A DNA stretch of 64,000 nucleotides from Zoogloea sp. LCSB751 (GCF_002028455.1 NZ_MWUM01000013.1:1-64000), one strand, 5' to 3'. Numbered from the stretch's first letter, positions 37,595 to 47,481 are shown. Made by a program: numbers and translations. Notes: generated by a model not told the origin, from the sequence alone.

Positions 37595-39550
37595 ATGATC
37601 CCTGAAATCGGTACATTCGCCCTCATCCTCGCCCTGCTGGTCGCCCTGGTACAGGGCAGCCTGCCACTGATCGGCGCCCAGCGCGGCATCCCGGCCTGGG
37701 TCGGGCTGGCGCGGCCGGCCTCGGCAACCCTGTTCCTGCTGATCGCGGTGGCCTTCGGCTGCCTCACGGCGAGCTTCATCAACAACGACTTCTCGGTGCT
37801 CTACGTCGTCCAGCACTCCAACTCCAAGCTGCCGCTGCAGTACCGGGTGGCCGGCGTGTGGGGCGGCCATGAAGGCTCCCTGTTGCTGTGGGTGCAGATG
37901 CTGTCCCTGTGGGCGCTGGCGGTGGCGGCCTTCTCCCGCAGCCTGCCGGACGACATGGTGGCGCGGGTGCAGGGCGTGCTGGGGCTGGTCGCCGCCGGCT
38001 TCATCCTGTTCATCCTGGCCACCTCCAATCCCTTCGAACGCCTGCTTCCGGGCGCCGACGACGGCCGCGACCTCAATCCGCTGCTGCAGGACCCGGGCCT
38101 GATCTTCCACCCGCCAATGCTCTACATGGGCTACGTGGGCTTCTCGGTGGCCTTCGCCTTCGCCATCGCCGCGCTGCTGTCGGGCCGCCTCGATGCCGCC
38201 TGGGCACGCTGGTCGCGGCCCTGGACCACCGCCGCGTGGATCTTCCTGACCCTCGGCATCGGCCTCGGCTCGATCTGGGCCTACTACGAGCTGGGCTGGG
38301 GCGGCTGGTGGTTCTGGGACCCGGTGGAAAACGCCTCCTTCATGCCCTGGCTGGTCGGCACCGCGCTGATCCACTCGCTGGCGGTCACCGAGAAGCGCGG
38401 CAGCTTCAAGAACTGGACCGTGCTGCTGGCCATCGGCGCCTTCTCCCTGTCGCTGCTCGGCACCTTCCTGGTCCGCTCCGGCGTACTGAGTTCGGTGCAT
38501 GCCTTCGCGTCCGATCCGAAGCGCGGCATCTTCATTCTGCTGTTCCTGGCGGTGGTGATCGGCGCGTCCCTGACCCTGTTCGCCTGGCGTGCGCCGAAGG
38601 TCAGCCTGGGCGGAGCCTTCGCGCTGGTGTCGCGGGAGACCCTGCTGCTGGTCAACAACGTGCTGCTGCTGTCCGCCGCCGGCGCGGTGCTGCTCGGCAC
38701 CCTCTATCCGCTGGTGATCGACGCCCTCAACCTGGGCAAGCTGTCGGTCGGCCCCCCGTACTTCAACGCGGTGTTCGCGCCGCTGATGGTGCCGGTGCTG
38801 TTCCTGATGGCCGTCGGCCCGGTGGCCCGCTGGAAGCAGGCTGAACTGGCCGACATCGCCCGCCCGCTGCGCGGCGCCTTCGCGGTTGCCGTGCTCATCG
38901 GGGTCGGCGCACCCTTCCTGGCCGGCGCCTGGTCGGCCGGCGTGGCCCTCGGCATCGGGCTGGCGATCTGGATCATCGGCTCTTCGGTGGTACAGATCCT
39001 CGCCCGTCGCAAGTCCGGTACGCCGCCGCGAGCCTTCTGGGGCATGCACCTGGCTCACATGGGGATCGCCGTGACGGTGATCGGCATCGTGATGGTCAAG
39101 CACTACGAGACCGAGCGCGATGTGCGCATGGCGCCCGGCGACACGGTGAAGATCGGCGGCTACGAGATCCGCTTCCAGGGCGTCAGCAACGTGCCCGGCC
39201 CCAACTACGTGGCCGCCCGCGGCGACCTGGAGCTGCTGAAGGACGGCCAGGTGGTGATGCCGCTGCACCCGGAGAAGCGCAAATACCTTTCTTCCGCGAT
39301 GCCGATGACCGAAGCCTTCATCGACCCCGGCCTGACCCGCGACATCTACGTATCCCTCGGCGACCCGCTGGAAGGCGGCGACGGAGCCTGGAGCGTCCGC
39401 GTGTATTACAAGCCCTTCGTCGACTGGATCTGGGCCGGCGCCGTGTTCATGGCCCTCGGCGGCCTGCTCGCCGCCAGCGACCGTCGTTACCGCATCACAT
39501 CCAAGGCGGCCAAGGCCGCGCGCCTGGCCAGCGAAGGAGCCGCATCTTGA
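37595..39550 (+). CDS. ccmF: Heme lyase subunit CcmF
   Basis: 651 aa with about 15 transmembrane helices. It attaches heme to apocytochrome c together with CcmH/I. VWGGHEGSLLLW near residue 88 and the WWD motif GGWWFWDPVENASFMPWL near 236 are both intact. The stop overlaps the ccmG start by 4 nt. Confidence 0.97.
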   Translation: MIPEIGTFALILALLVALVQGSLPLIGAQRGIPAWVGLARPASATLFLLIAVAFGCLTASFINNDFSVLYVVQHSNSKLPLQYRVAGVWGGHEGSLLLWVQMLSLWALAVAAFSRSLPDDMVARVQGVLGLVAAGFILFILATSNPFERLLPGADDGRDLNPLLQDPGLIFHPPMLYMGYVGFSVAFAFAIAALLSGRLDAAWARWSRPWTTAAWIFLTLGIGLGSIWAYYELGWGGWWFWDPVENASFMPWLVGTALIHSLAVTEKRGSFKNWTVLLAIGAFSLSLLGTFLVRSGVLSSVHAFASDPKRGIFILLFLAVVIGASLTLFAWRAPKVSLGGAFALVSRETLLLVNNVLLLSAAGAVLLGTLYPLVIDALNLGKLSVGPPYFNAVFAPLMVPVLFLMAVGPVARWKQAELADIARPLRGAFAVAVLIGVGAPFLAGAWSAGVALGIGLAIWIIGSSVVQILARRKSGTPPRAFWGMHLAHMGIAVTVIGIVMVKHYETERDVRMAPGDTVKIGGYEIRFQGVSNVPGPNYVAARGDLELLKDGQVVMPLHPEKRKYLSSAMPMTEAFIDPGLTRDIYVSLGDPLEGGDGAWSVRVYYKPFVDWIWAGAVFMALGGLLAASDRRYRITSKAAKAARLASEGAAS

Positions 39551-40137
39551 AACGTTTCCTGATTCCCCTCGGACTGTTCCTGGTCCTCGTCGTCTTCCTG
39601 GCCATCGGCCTCAACCGGGATCCGCACGAAGTCCCTTCGCCGCTGGTCGGCAAGCCGGCCCCCGACTTCAAGCTGCAGCAACTCGCCGAGCCCGACAAGA
39701 GCTTCTCGCCGGCCGACATGCGCGGCCAGGTCTGGCTGCTCAACGTGTGGGCCTCCTGGTGCGTCTCCTGCCGCGCCGAGCACCCGCTGCTGGTGGCCTT
39801 CGCCCGCCAGGGCGGCCTGCCCATCGTCGGCCTCAACTACAAGGAAGTACGCGGCGACGGCGAGACCGATGTGAAGAAGCTGGCAGCCGACGAAGAGACC
39901 ACGCTGACCCGCCAGCGCGCCGCTGCCTGGCTGTCCCAGCACGGCAACCCCTACCTGCTGTCGGCCCTCGACATGGACGGCCGGGTCGGCATCGACTACG
40001 GCGTGTACGGCGTGCCGGAAACCTACCTGATCGACAAGAAAGGCGTGATCCGCTACAAGCAGATCGGCCCGATCACCCCCGAGGCGCTGGAGAAGAAGAT
40101 CCTGCCGCTGGCCAAGCAACTGGCCGGGGAGTCCTGA
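39547..40137 (+). CDS. ccmG: Thiol:disulfide oxidoreductase CcmG (DsbE)
   Basis: 196 aa, membrane-anchored periplasmic thioredoxin fold. It keeps the CxxCH of apocytochrome c reduced. The active site is WASWCVSCRAEH near residues 68-79; the usual Pro-Thr between the cysteines is Val-Ser, which should shift the redox potential somewhat. The GVYGVPETYLID cis-Pro loop is present. Confidence 0.95.
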   Translation: MKRFLIPLGLFLVLVVFLAIGLNRDPHEVPSPLVGKPAPDFKLQQLAEPDKSFSPADMRGQVWLLNVWASWCVSCRAEHPLLVAFARQGGLPIVGLNYKEVRGDGETDVKKLAADEETTLTRQRAAAWLSQHGNPYLLSALDMDGRVGIDYGVYGVPETYLIDKKGVIRYKQIGPITPEALEKKILPLAKQLAGES

Positions 40138-40138
40138 G

Positions 40139-40687
40139 ATGCTGCGTCTTTCCCGCTCATTGCATGCGCTCCCCGCCAGGGTTGATACGAGCGTGAACAA
40201 AACGCTCGCCACCCTCGCCACCGCCGCGTTGCTCGGCATGACACCCGTCGCCCACGCCGGCGAGGCCGCCCCGCTGGCCGCCGACCCGGTCGTCGAGGCG
40301 CGCATGATCGCCATCTCGGAAGAACTGCGCTGCCTGGTGTGCCAGAACGAGAGCCTGGCCGCCTCCCATGCCGAACTGGCCGAAGACCTGCGCCGCGAAG
40401 TGCGCAGCCTGATCCGCGACGGCAAGAGCGATGCGGAGGTCCGTGACTACCTCGTCAGCCGCTACGGCGACTTCGTGCTGTACCGCCCGCCGGTCAAGCC
40501 GACCACCTGGCTGCTGTGGTTCGGTCCCTTCCTCATTCTCGCCGCGGCGATCATCGGCCTGATCGCCTACCTGCGCCGCCGCGCCAGCCTGCTCAAGCCC
40601 GCGGCCCTGTCTGCCGCCGACCGGGCCGCCGCCGAAGCCCTGCTCTCCGGCGACTCGCAACCCACCCAACCGAAAGACCAGGCATGA
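40139..40687 (+). CDS. ccmH: Cytochrome c maturation protein CcmH (CcmL-type)
   Basis: 182 aa from ATG 40139, which has GGGGAG 8 nt upstream. GTG 40193 would give a neater signal peptide ending PVAHA. The redox motif LRCLVCQN near residue 63 reduces or holds apocytochrome c. A C-terminal transmembrane helix follows (~125-145). It overlaps ccmI by 4 nt; CcmH and CcmI are separate genes here, not fused as in E. coli. Confidence 0.94.
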   Translation: MLRLSRSLHALPARVDTSVNKTLATLATAALLGMTPVAHAGEAAPLAADPVVEARMIAISEELRCLVCQNESLAASHAELAEDLRREVRSLIRDGKSDAEVRDYLVSRYGDFVLYRPPVKPTTWLLWFGPFLILAAAIIGLIAYLRRRASLLKPAALSAADRAAAEALLSGDSQPTQPKDQA

Positions 40688-41928
40688 CCGCCTTCTGGAT
40701 CGCCGCCGGGCTGCTCACCGCCCTCGTACTCGCCCTGATCAGCCGCCCGCTGCTGCGCCAGCGCCAGGCCAGCCACGCCTCCCGCAAGGCCCTCAACACC
40801 GCCATCTACCGCGACCAGATGGCCGAACTGGAGCGCGACCTGGCCAGCGGCGCGCTGTCTGCCGCCGACCACGCCAGCGCCCGCGACGAACTCGAGCGGC
40901 GCATTCTCGAAGACCTGGCCGACGACGGCGCCGAAGCCACCGCGGAACCGCGCCGCCTGCCCCGCACCGCCATCGCTGTCGGCCTCGCGCTGCCCGCCGC
41001 CGCCGTCCTCCTCTACCTCGTGCTCGGCACGCCGGCCGCCCTCGACCCGGCAGCCGTGCAGGCCAGCAACAGCGAGCAGATACCGACCCAGGCCGAAGTC
41101 GAGAAGATGGTCGCCTCCCTCGCCGCCAAGCTCGAGAAGGAGCCGGACAATCCCAAGGGCTGGGTGATGCTCGGGCGCAGCTACAAGGTCATGGGCCGTC
41201 TCGACGAGGCCGCCCGCGCCTTCGAGAAGGCCGGCCCGGTGATGGAGACCGAGCCGGAACTGATGCTGGAAATGGCCGAACTGTCCGCCGCGCAGAATGA
41301 AGGCAAGGTGGAAGGCAAGGGCCAGGAGCTCCTCAAGCGCGTACTGGCCGACCAGCCGGACAACCCACAGGCCCTCGTACTGGCCGGCACCGATGCCTAT
41401 TTCCGCAAGAACTACACGGATGCGGCGCGCCACTGGGAACGCGTGCTGGCCCAGGTGCCGCCGGACTCGGAAGATGCCCGCAACCTGTCCGCCGGCCTCG
41501 AAAAGGTCCGCCAGCTGATGGGCGACAGCCAAGGGGTCAAGCCGGTTTCCCGGGAGCCGGCACGCCAGCCGGCCGCTGCCGGCGCCACCTCGGTCAGCGG
41601 CCGGGTCAGCCTGGCGCCGGCCCTGAAGGACAAGGCCAGCCCCGACGACACCCTGTTCATCTTCGCCCGCCACGCCAACGGGCCGCGCATGCCGCTGGCC
41701 ATCCTGCGCCTCAAGGCTGCCGAGCTGCCCAAGGAGTTCACCCTCGACGACAGCATGGCGATGAGCCCGGAGATGAAGCTGTCCTCCGCCGCCGAACTGC
41801 GCATCGAGGCACGCATCTCCAAGTCCGGCGATGCGATTCCCAAGTCTGGCGATCTGGCCGGTGAGATCACCCCGGTCAAGCCCGGCGCCAAGGGCCTGAA
41901 GCTGGTCATCGACAAGCTCGTCCCCTGA
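40684..41928 (+). CDS. ccmI: Cytochrome c maturation TPR protein CcmI
   Basis: 414 aa. Two transmembrane helices (~4-22 and ~98-117) flank a cytoplasmic coiled-coil loop. TPR repeats (~140-290) then bind the apocytochrome C-terminus. A C-terminal periplasmic beta domain follows. Last gene of the ccm operon; a hairpin lies just after the stop. Confidence 0.93.
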   Translation: MTAFWIAAGLLTALVLALISRPLLRQRQASHASRKALNTAIYRDQMAELERDLASGALSAADHASARDELERRILEDLADDGAEATAEPRRLPRTAIAVGLALPAAAVLLYLVLGTPAALDPAAVQASNSEQIPTQAEVEKMVASLAAKLEKEPDNPKGWVMLGRSYKVMGRLDEAARAFEKAGPVMETEPELMLEMAELSAAQNEGKVEGKGQELLKRVLADQPDNPQALVLAGTDAYFRKNYTDAARHWERVLAQVPPDSEDARNLSAGLEKVRQLMGDSQGVKPVSREPARQPAAAGATSVSGRVSLAPALKDKASPDDTLFIFARHANGPRMPLAILRLKAAELPKEFTLDDSMAMSPEMKLSSAAELRIEARISKSGDAIPKSGDLAGEITPVKPGAKGLKLVIDKLVP

Positions 41929-41936
41929 ATTCCCTC

Positions 41937-41960
41937 GGGGTCGGGCGTCCGCCCGACCCC
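41937..41960. terminator. Hairpin between convergent ccmI and diguanylate cyclase genes
   Basis: GGGGTCGGGC-GTCC-GCCCGACCCC is a perfect 10-bp stem with a 4-nt loop, beginning 9 nt after the ccmI stop. There is no T-run on either side, so it is either an imperfect bidirectional terminator or an RNA-stabilising end. Confidence 0.6.
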
Positions 41961-41973
41961 ACTCAAGCCACCG

Positions 41974-44415
41974 TCACCCCACCTTCAGCGGCACCGGCAG
42001 GCGCCGCGGGTCGAAGAAGCGCACCGCGTTGCGGCCGGCTGCCTTGGCCCGGTACATCGCGATATCCGCCCGCTTGATCAGTTCGTCCCGGCTTTCGTCA
42101 TGGCCGAGGAACATGCATACGCCGATGCTGGCCGTGCACTGGTGGATCACGCTGTCCCCGCCGCCCGGCAGGCTGAGCCGGTAGGGCTGCGCCAGTTCCT
42201 CGCGCAGCTTCTCGGCGACGCGCCCGGCATGGGACTCGGCGTCGCGCTCCTCCTCGTCGAGGTTTTCCAGGATCACCACGAACTCGTCGCCCCCCAGGCG
42301 CGCCACCGTATCCGACTCGCGCAGGCTACCCACCAGGCGCCGGGCCACTTCCACCAACAGGGCATCGCCCATCACGTGGCCGTGGGTATCGTTGAGCCCC
42401 TTGAAGCTGTCCAGGTCGAGGAACAGCAAAGCCCCGCCGTGGCGGCTGCGGGCGCTGGCGGCCAGCGCCTGTTCGAGACGGTCGTGGAACAGGCGGCGGT
42501 TCGGCAGCTGAGTCAGCGGGTCGTAAAAAGCCAGCTGGTGAACCTGTTCCTCGGCCTTCTTGTGTTCGGTGATGTCGGAGAAGGCCGCCACGTAGTGGGT
42601 GATCTGCCCGGCATCGTCACGCACCGCCGAAATCGTCACCCATTCGACGAACACTTCGCCGTTCTTGCGACGGTTCCAGATTTCGCCCTGCCAGAAGCCG
42701 TCCCGCTCAAGGCCGGCATGGAGGCGCCGGTAGAACTCCTGCCCATGGCGCCCGGAGCGCAGCAGGCTGGGCCGCTGGCCGATTGCCTCCCGCGCCGAGT
42801 AGCCGGTCATTGCAGTGAAGGCCTGATTCACCTGCACGATGCGCTCGTCCGCATCGGTGATGAAAACCCCCTCCTGACCTTCGAAGGTGGCGGCGGCGAT
42901 ACGCAGCTTGATCTCGGTTTCCTTGGCCTCGGTGACATCGGTGGCGAAACCGTGCCAGCTCACCCCGCCGCCCTCCCCTGCCTCGGGCAGCGCGTCGATG
43001 CGCATCCAGCGCACCCCGCGCGCCGGATGCGCAATGCGGAATTCCCGGTGCAGGCGGGTCAGGCCCCGGGACGACTCGGCCACGGCAGCCAGCAACCCCG
43101 GCAGATCTTCGGGCAACACCCGCTCATGCAGGGGCGCCGCCGACTCCAGCAGGCTCTCCGGCTCGACGCCGAACAGGTCGCGCAGCGCATCGCTGGCAAA
43201 GGGCACGCTGTGATGCCCGTCGGCATCCAGGCGGTACTGGAAGACCAGGCCGGGGATCTGCGACACGATGCTGCGCAGGCGGCGATTGAGCGCATGTTCG
43301 GCGGCCCGCGCCTCGCCTTCCAGAATGGTCGCAAGCAGTCCGTTGAAGGCGCCGGTCAGCGCGCCGATTTCGTCGTCCCGCCGTACCGGCAGCGCCTGAC
43401 GGGGGATCAGGCCGTCGCGCATCCTGCCGAGCTGCTCCGCGGCCTCGCCGAGGGGCTGCAGCTGCCGGCGCAGCCACCACCAGGTGAGCGCACTGGCCAG
43501 CACGGTCAGTGCCGCCGCCGACGCCAGCAGGCGCCACTGCATCGCGTACAGGGGCGCAAAGGCCTCCTCCACCGGCAGCACCGACTGCATCAACCAGCCG
43601 GTGCTCTTCACGAGGCGACTGGACGACAGCTCCACCACACCGCGGGAACTACGCGCCAAGCCCGAACCCTCGTGCCCGGCGAGGTAACGGTCATAGACCG
43701 GATTGAGGCCCGGCGGCGGCCCCGGCGTCATCACCCGGCTCTTGTCGGTGGCGGCGATGAACAGGCGCTGCCCCGGATCGGTGATCAGGTAGCCCCCCTG
43801 ACGGCCGAAACGGTTGGCACTGATATCGTCGAGAAAATTGGAAAGCGCCAGATTGGTGAGGCCGATCACCGCCCCCAGCACCTCGCCGCCAGGACCGCGG
43901 ATCGGCACGATCATCGGCACCACCGGCTGATGGGTCGTCTTGCCGATCTGCGCCGGCCCGACCCGTGCCTCACCACTCTCCAGTGTTTTGCGGACCGCCG
44001 GCACATCCATGTAATTGACGCCGCCGCGGCCGAGTTCGTCCGGCAGGCTGACCAGCGTGGTGCCCTGGCGGTCGGTGACCAGCACGCCCCAGTTGAACAG
44101 GGTCAGCAGCACGTGCTGGTCGCGCAGCTCCATTTCCAGCGCGGCAGAAGACACCATCTTGCTGGCATCGAAGTCATCGGCCACAGCCTGCAGGGCCCGC
44201 ATCCGCTCCGACACGGAGCGATCGATCTCGTCCGCCAGCAGGGTCACCACCGAGAACTGCTGGGCAGCCAGCGTGGCCTGCATTTCCTGACGCAACACAT
44301 AGCCCACCAGCAGCGTGGTCCCCCACAAGGCCAGCAAGAGACCCAGCAGAACCCCTGCCGCGATGCGTGTCCGCAAGGAGCGAAGTGGTGATCCCCAATG
44401 GCCCAGCCTGCTCAT
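41974..44415 (-). CDS. Sensor diguanylate cyclase (dCache-HAMP-PAS-PAS-GGDEF)
   Basis: 813 aa from ATG 44415, which has GGGAGG 8 nt upstream. An N-terminal helix, a periplasmic dCache-like domain (~45-295), a second helix (~300-320), HAMP (~325-365), two PAS domains (~380-620), and a GGDEF domain (~625-800). ARLGGDEFVV is intact, with RESD five residues before it: a canonical inhibitory I-site. It makes c-di-GMP in response to an extracytoplasmic signal. No EAL domain is present. Confidence 0.95.
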   Translation of the reverse strand: MSRLGHWGSPLRSLRTRIAAGVLLGLLLALWGTTLLVGYVLRQEMQATLAAQQFSVVTLLADEIDRSVSERMRALQAVADDFDASKMVSSAALEMELRDQHVLLTLFNWGVLVTDRQGTTLVSLPDELGRGGVNYMDVPAVRKTLESGEARVGPAQIGKTTHQPVVPMIVPIRGPGGEVLGAVIGLTNLALSNFLDDISANRFGRQGGYLITDPGQRLFIAATDKSRVMTPGPPPGLNPVYDRYLAGHEGSGLARSSRGVVELSSSRLVKSTGWLMQSVLPVEEAFAPLYAMQWRLLASAAALTVLASALTWWWLRRQLQPLGEAAEQLGRMRDGLIPRQALPVRRDDEIGALTGAFNGLLATILEGEARAAEHALNRRLRSIVSQIPGLVFQYRLDADGHHSVPFASDALRDLFGVEPESLLESAAPLHERVLPEDLPGLLAAVAESSRGLTRLHREFRIAHPARGVRWMRIDALPEAGEGGGVSWHGFATDVTEAKETEIKLRIAAATFEGQEGVFITDADERIVQVNQAFTAMTGYSAREAIGQRPSLLRSGRHGQEFYRRLHAGLERDGFWQGEIWNRRKNGEVFVEWVTISAVRDDAGQITHYVAAFSDITEHKKAEEQVHQLAFYDPLTQLPNRRLFHDRLEQALAASARSRHGGALLFLDLDSFKGLNDTHGHVMGDALLVEVARRLVGSLRESDTVARLGGDEFVVILENLDEEERDAESHAGRVAEKLREELAQPYRLSLPGGGDSVIHQCTASIGVCMFLGHDESRDELIKRADIAMYRAKAAGRNAVRFFDPRRLPVPLKVG

Positions 44416-44773
44416 CCGCCGGCCCTCCCGCACTCGTTCGGCAATGCGCTGCCGTTGTTCTGGATTGTTCTAATATCAATGCAAGCTTATGCCTGCGTTC
44501 ATCGCCAGCATAGTCCGCATTACCCATCGAAGTGCACAGTGCTGTGCAGTAATAGGCAAGCACTATTCAATTCATGCCCACATTCAATTGGCTGCATCGC
44601 GGTGGGCGGCGTAGCATTCAACCCGAATCAGGTCGACAAGCACCCGATCATTCAATCGTTTCAATGGCACGCCGGGGCACACAAGACCCCCAAGACCCCA
44701 ACAGAGACTTCCTCCCGGCGCTGCCCCTTTATTCCAGCTCTGCCGTCTGCAACCGAGGGCCGGCACGGGCACT
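44416..44773. other. Intergenic region between divergent genes, no gene seen
   Basis: I see no supported coding sequence. It separates the leftward diguanylate cyclase from the rightward cupin gene and is locally AT-richer near 44450-44580, as expected for promoters. GCACAG-TG-CTGTGC (44534-44547) is a perfect 6-bp inverted repeat and a possible operator. Confidence 0.5.
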
Positions 44774-44818
44774 GAGGCATACTGGCAAACCTGTATTCCA
44801 GGCTTGCCAGTATGCCTC
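44774..44818 (+). promoter_or_regulatory. Long hairpin covering the cupin start codon
   Basis: GAGGCATACTGGCAA (44774-44788) and TTGCCAGTATGCCTC (44804-44818) are perfect 15-nt reverse complements. The 15-nt centre can add CCTG/CAGG pairs, giving a ~19-bp hairpin with one mismatch. The cupin ATG (44812-44814) and the only AGG that could act as ribosome binding site (44800-44802) both lie inside it. Translation should be blocked unless the hairpin is opened. Confidence 0.7.
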
Positions 44819-45132
44819 CTCGCAATCTGCTCAAGAATCTCCCCCCGCCGGGCCCCGACGAGGACTTCGAAACCCTGTTCGAAGCCGGCGCCATGCGCAT
44901 CGAGCGCATCGTCTCCCACCGCAATGCCAGCCCGCCAGGCTTCTGGTACGACCAGGCCGGCGACGAATGGGTCATGCTCGTCCAGGGCACCGCGGAGCTG
45001 GAGTTCGACGATGGCCGCCGCATCGCGCTGGCGCCCGGCGACTGGCTGGTGATTCCCGCCGGCCGCCGCCACCGGGTCGCGTCCACCGGTCCGGACACCG
45101 TCTGGCTGGCCGTTCATGGCACGAAGGCCTGA
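44812..45132 (+). CDS. Single-domain cupin protein
   Basis: 106 aa. FWYDQAGDEWVMLVQGTAELEF and PGDWLVIPAGRRHRV are cupin motifs 1 and 2, with Glu and His metal ligands but some usual His replaced. Such small cupins are widespread and of unknown substrate. The start codon lies in a strong hairpin. The exported metallo-beta-lactamase-fold gene follows 44 nt later on the same strand. Confidence 0.85.
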   Translation: MPPRNLLKNLPPPGPDEDFETLFEAGAMRIERIVSHRNASPPGFWYDQAGDEWVMLVQGTAELEFDDGRRIALAPGDWLVIPAGRRHRVASTGPDTVWLAVHGTKA

Positions 45133-45176
45133 TTGGCATTATCCTTTTGTCCTTTTCAGCCTCTGGAGATGCATCC

Positions 45177-46145
45177 ATGATCCGCCGCAGTCTCAGTGCC
45201 CTTGCCTTTGCCGTCAGTGCCAGCCTGCTCCCCGTCGCCCCGGTCTTCGCCGAAGCGCCAGCCGTCAAGACCCAGGTGCCCGGCTACTACCGCCTGAACA
45301 TCGGCGACTACGAGGTCACCGCCCTCTACGACGGCTACGTGGATCTGGACGCCAAGATCCTGCTCAATGCCAGCCAGGCCGAGATCCAGCGCCTGCTGGC
45401 ACGCCTGTTCATTGCCGGCGAAAAGGTGCAGACCGCCGTCAATACCTACCTGATCAATGCCGGCGGCAAGCTGATCCTGGTTGATACCGGTACCGCCAAG
45501 GCCTTCGGCCCGACCCTCGGCTATGTCGCCGAGCACATCCGCGCGGCCGGCTACACGCCGGAACAGGTGGACCTGGTGCTGCTGACCCATCTGCATGCCG
45601 ACCACGTCGCCGGCCTGCTCGACGCCGACGGCAAGCCCCTGTTCCCGAATGCCGAGGTGCGCGTGGCCCAGACCGAGAGCGACTTCTGGCTGTCCGAAGC
45701 AAATTCGGCGAAAGCCCCGAAGGATTTCCAGGCCTTCTTCGCCATCGCCCGCCAGGCCGCCGCCCCTTATCAGGCCGCCGGCAAGTGGAAGCCCTTCAGC
45801 GGCGACGCCGAACTGGCACCGGGCATCAAGCCGGTGTCGGCCATCGGCCACACGCCGGGCCACAGCGCCTATCTGGTCGAGTCCAAGGGCCAGCGCCTGC
45901 TGATTCTCGGCGACGCGGTACACAGCTACGCGGTGCAGTTCGCCCGTCCGGACGTCGCCATCGAGTTCGACAGCGACAAGAAGCAGGCCGTGGCCACCCG
46001 CAAAAAGCTGTTCGCCTGGGCCGCCAAGGAAAAACTGGCCGTCGCCGGCATGCACCTGCCCTTCCCTGGCCTCGGCCACATCCGCGCCGACGGCAAGGCC
46101 TTCGGCTGGGTACCGGTGGAGTACAGCCCGCTGCGCAGCAAGTAA
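45177..46145 (+). CDS. Exported metallo-beta-lactamase-fold hydrolase
   Basis: 322 aa with a Sec signal ending near VFAEA. The metal-binding motif THLHADH is near residue 138, followed by further ligands in IGHTPGHS and GDAVHS. The sequence resembles MBL-fold hydrolases of the lactonase/quinol-type group more than true beta-lactamases. It acts in the periplasm on an unknown ester, lactone or thioester. GGAG precedes ATG 45177. Confidence 0.88.
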   Translation: MIRRSLSALAFAVSASLLPVAPVFAEAPAVKTQVPGYYRLNIGDYEVTALYDGYVDLDAKILLNASQAEIQRLLARLFIAGEKVQTAVNTYLINAGGKLILVDTGTAKAFGPTLGYVAEHIRAAGYTPEQVDLVLLTHLHADHVAGLLDADGKPLFPNAEVRVAQTESDFWLSEANSAKAPKDFQAFFAIARQAAAPYQAAGKWKPFSGDAELAPGIKPVSAIGHTPGHSAYLVESKGQRLLILGDAVHSYAVQFARPDVAIEFDSDKKQAVATRKKLFAWAAKEKLAVAGMHLPFPGLGHIRADGKAFGWVPVEYSPLRSK

Positions 46146-46206
46146 GGACGCGGTCGGCCGGGAGAGCAGGCCCCCTGACCAGGTACCGCCTGGAGGGAGC
46201 TTCACC

Positions 46207-46234
46207 TGTGGGGGCGAATTCATTCGCCCCCACA
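46207..46234. repeat. REP-like element, solitary arm, copy 4
   Basis: A single 28-bp palindrome: 13-bp arms TGTGGGGGCGAAT and ATTCGCCCCCACA around a 2-nt centre. It corresponds to one arm of the paired elements at 24054 and 50427. It lies between convergent genes, 62 nt after the hydrolase stop. Confidence 0.88.
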
Positions 46235-46264
46235 GCACCCCACAGGAAATTGCATGGGCATGAA

Positions 46265-46298
46265 GCAGAAAGGGCGCCCCGCGGGGCGCCCTTTCTGC
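46265..46298. terminator. Bidirectional terminator for metK and the hydrolase gene
   Basis: A perfect 34-bp palindrome centred on CCCCGCGGGG, with arms AGAAAGGGCGCC and GGCGCCCTTTCT. The T/A-containing outer ends serve both directions. It lies 17 nt past the metK stop (leftward) and 120 nt past the rightward hydrolase gene. Confidence 0.85.
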
Positions 46299-46314
46299 GA
46301 TCAACAGCTGGGAA

Positions 46315-47481
46315 TTACAGACCGGCAGCGGCGCGCAGCGCGGCGGCCTTGTCGGTGTTCTCCCACGTGAAGTCGGCCTCGTCGCGGCCGAAGTGGCCGT
46401 AGGCGGCGGTGCGCGAGTAGATCGGGCGCAGCAGGTCGAGCGCCGCGATGATGCCCTTCGGACGCAGGTCGAAGTGGGCCTGGATCAGCTCGACGATCTT
46501 CTCGTCGGCGATCTTGCCGGTGCCGAAGGTTTCCACCATCAGGCTCACCGGCTTGGCGACACCGATCGCGTAGGCGACCTGCACTTCGCAACGGTCGGCC
46601 AGGCCGGCGGCAACCACGTTCTTTGCCACGTAGCGGCCCGCATAGGCGCCGGAACGATCCACCTTGGACGGGTCCTTGCCGGAGAACGCGCCGCCACCGT
46701 GGTGGGCCGCGCCGCCGTAGGTGTCGACGATGATCTTGCGGCCGGTCAGGCCGCAGTCGCCGTTCGGGCCGCCGATGACGAAGCGGCCGGTGGGGTTGAT
46801 CAGGTAGCGGGTGTTGCCGCTCAGGAACTCCTTCGGCAGCACCGGCTTGATGACCTCCTCGATGACCGCCTCGGTAAGATCGGCATGGGAGATGTCCGGG
46901 TGATGCTGGGTGGACACCACCACGGTGTCGATCGCCACCGGCTTGCCGTCCACGTACTTGACGGTCAGCTGGCTCTTGGCGTCCGGGCGCAACCACGGCA
47001 GGCGGCCGTCCTTACGCACTTCCGCCTGGCGCTGCATGATGCGGTGGGCGTAGTAGATCGGGAAAGGCATCAGGCTCGGCGTTTCGTTGGTCGCGTAGCC
47101 GAACATCAGGCCCTGGTCGCCGGCGCCCTGATCGAGGTCGAGGCCCTCGCCTTCGTTCACGCCCTGGGCGATGTCGGAGGACTGGCGGTTGATCGCGGTC
47201 AGCACCGCGCAGCTCTTGTAGTCGAAGCCGATCTCGGAATCGTCGTAACCAATGCGCTTGACGGTGTTACGGGCGATGTCCATGTAGTTGATGTCGGCGC
47301 GCGTCGTGATTTCGCCGGAAATCACGACCAGACCGGTGGACACCAGGGTTTCGCAGGCAACGCGGCCGTGCGGGTCCTGCGCGAGGATCGCGTCGAGGAC
47401 GGCATCGGAAATCTGGTCGGCGACCTTGTCGGGGTGGCCTTCGGAGACGGACTCCGAAGTAAAAAGGTATTCTCTGGCCAT
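46315..47481 (-). CDS. metK: S-adenosylmethionine synthetase
   Basis: 388 aa, full length. It makes SAM from methionine and ATP. It starts [19 protein letters not shown], with the ATP-binding His, and contains [30 protein letters not shown] and the central Asp/Lys residues of the family. CAGGAG is well placed before ATG 47481. The 5' leader is long (~158 nt) and contains a terminator-like hairpin, so expression is probably controlled by attenuation. Confidence 0.97.
   Translation of the reverse strand: MAREYLFTSESVSEGHPDKVADQISDAVLDAILAQDPHGRVACETLVSTGLVVISGEITTRADINYMDIARNTVKRIGYDDSEIGFDYKSCAVLTAINRQSSDIAQGVNEGEGLDLDQGAGDQGLMFGYATNETPSLMPFPIYYAHRIMQRQAEVRKDGRLPWLRPDAKSQLTVKYVDGKPVAIDTVVVSTQHHPDISHADLTEAVIEEVIKPVLPKEFLSGNTRYLINPTGRFVIGGPNGDCGLTGRKIIVDTYGGAAHHGGGAFSGKDPSKVDRSGAYAGRYVAKNVVAAGLADRCEVQVAYAIGVAKPVSLMVETFGTGKIADEKIVELIQAHFDLRPKGIIAALDLLRPIYSRTAAYGHFGRDEADFTWENTDKAAALRAAAGL

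Noticed and set aside
42100..44391. 763-codon frame opposite the diguanylate cyclase
   Set aside because: Shadow of a real gene with intact GGDEF and I-site on the other strand.
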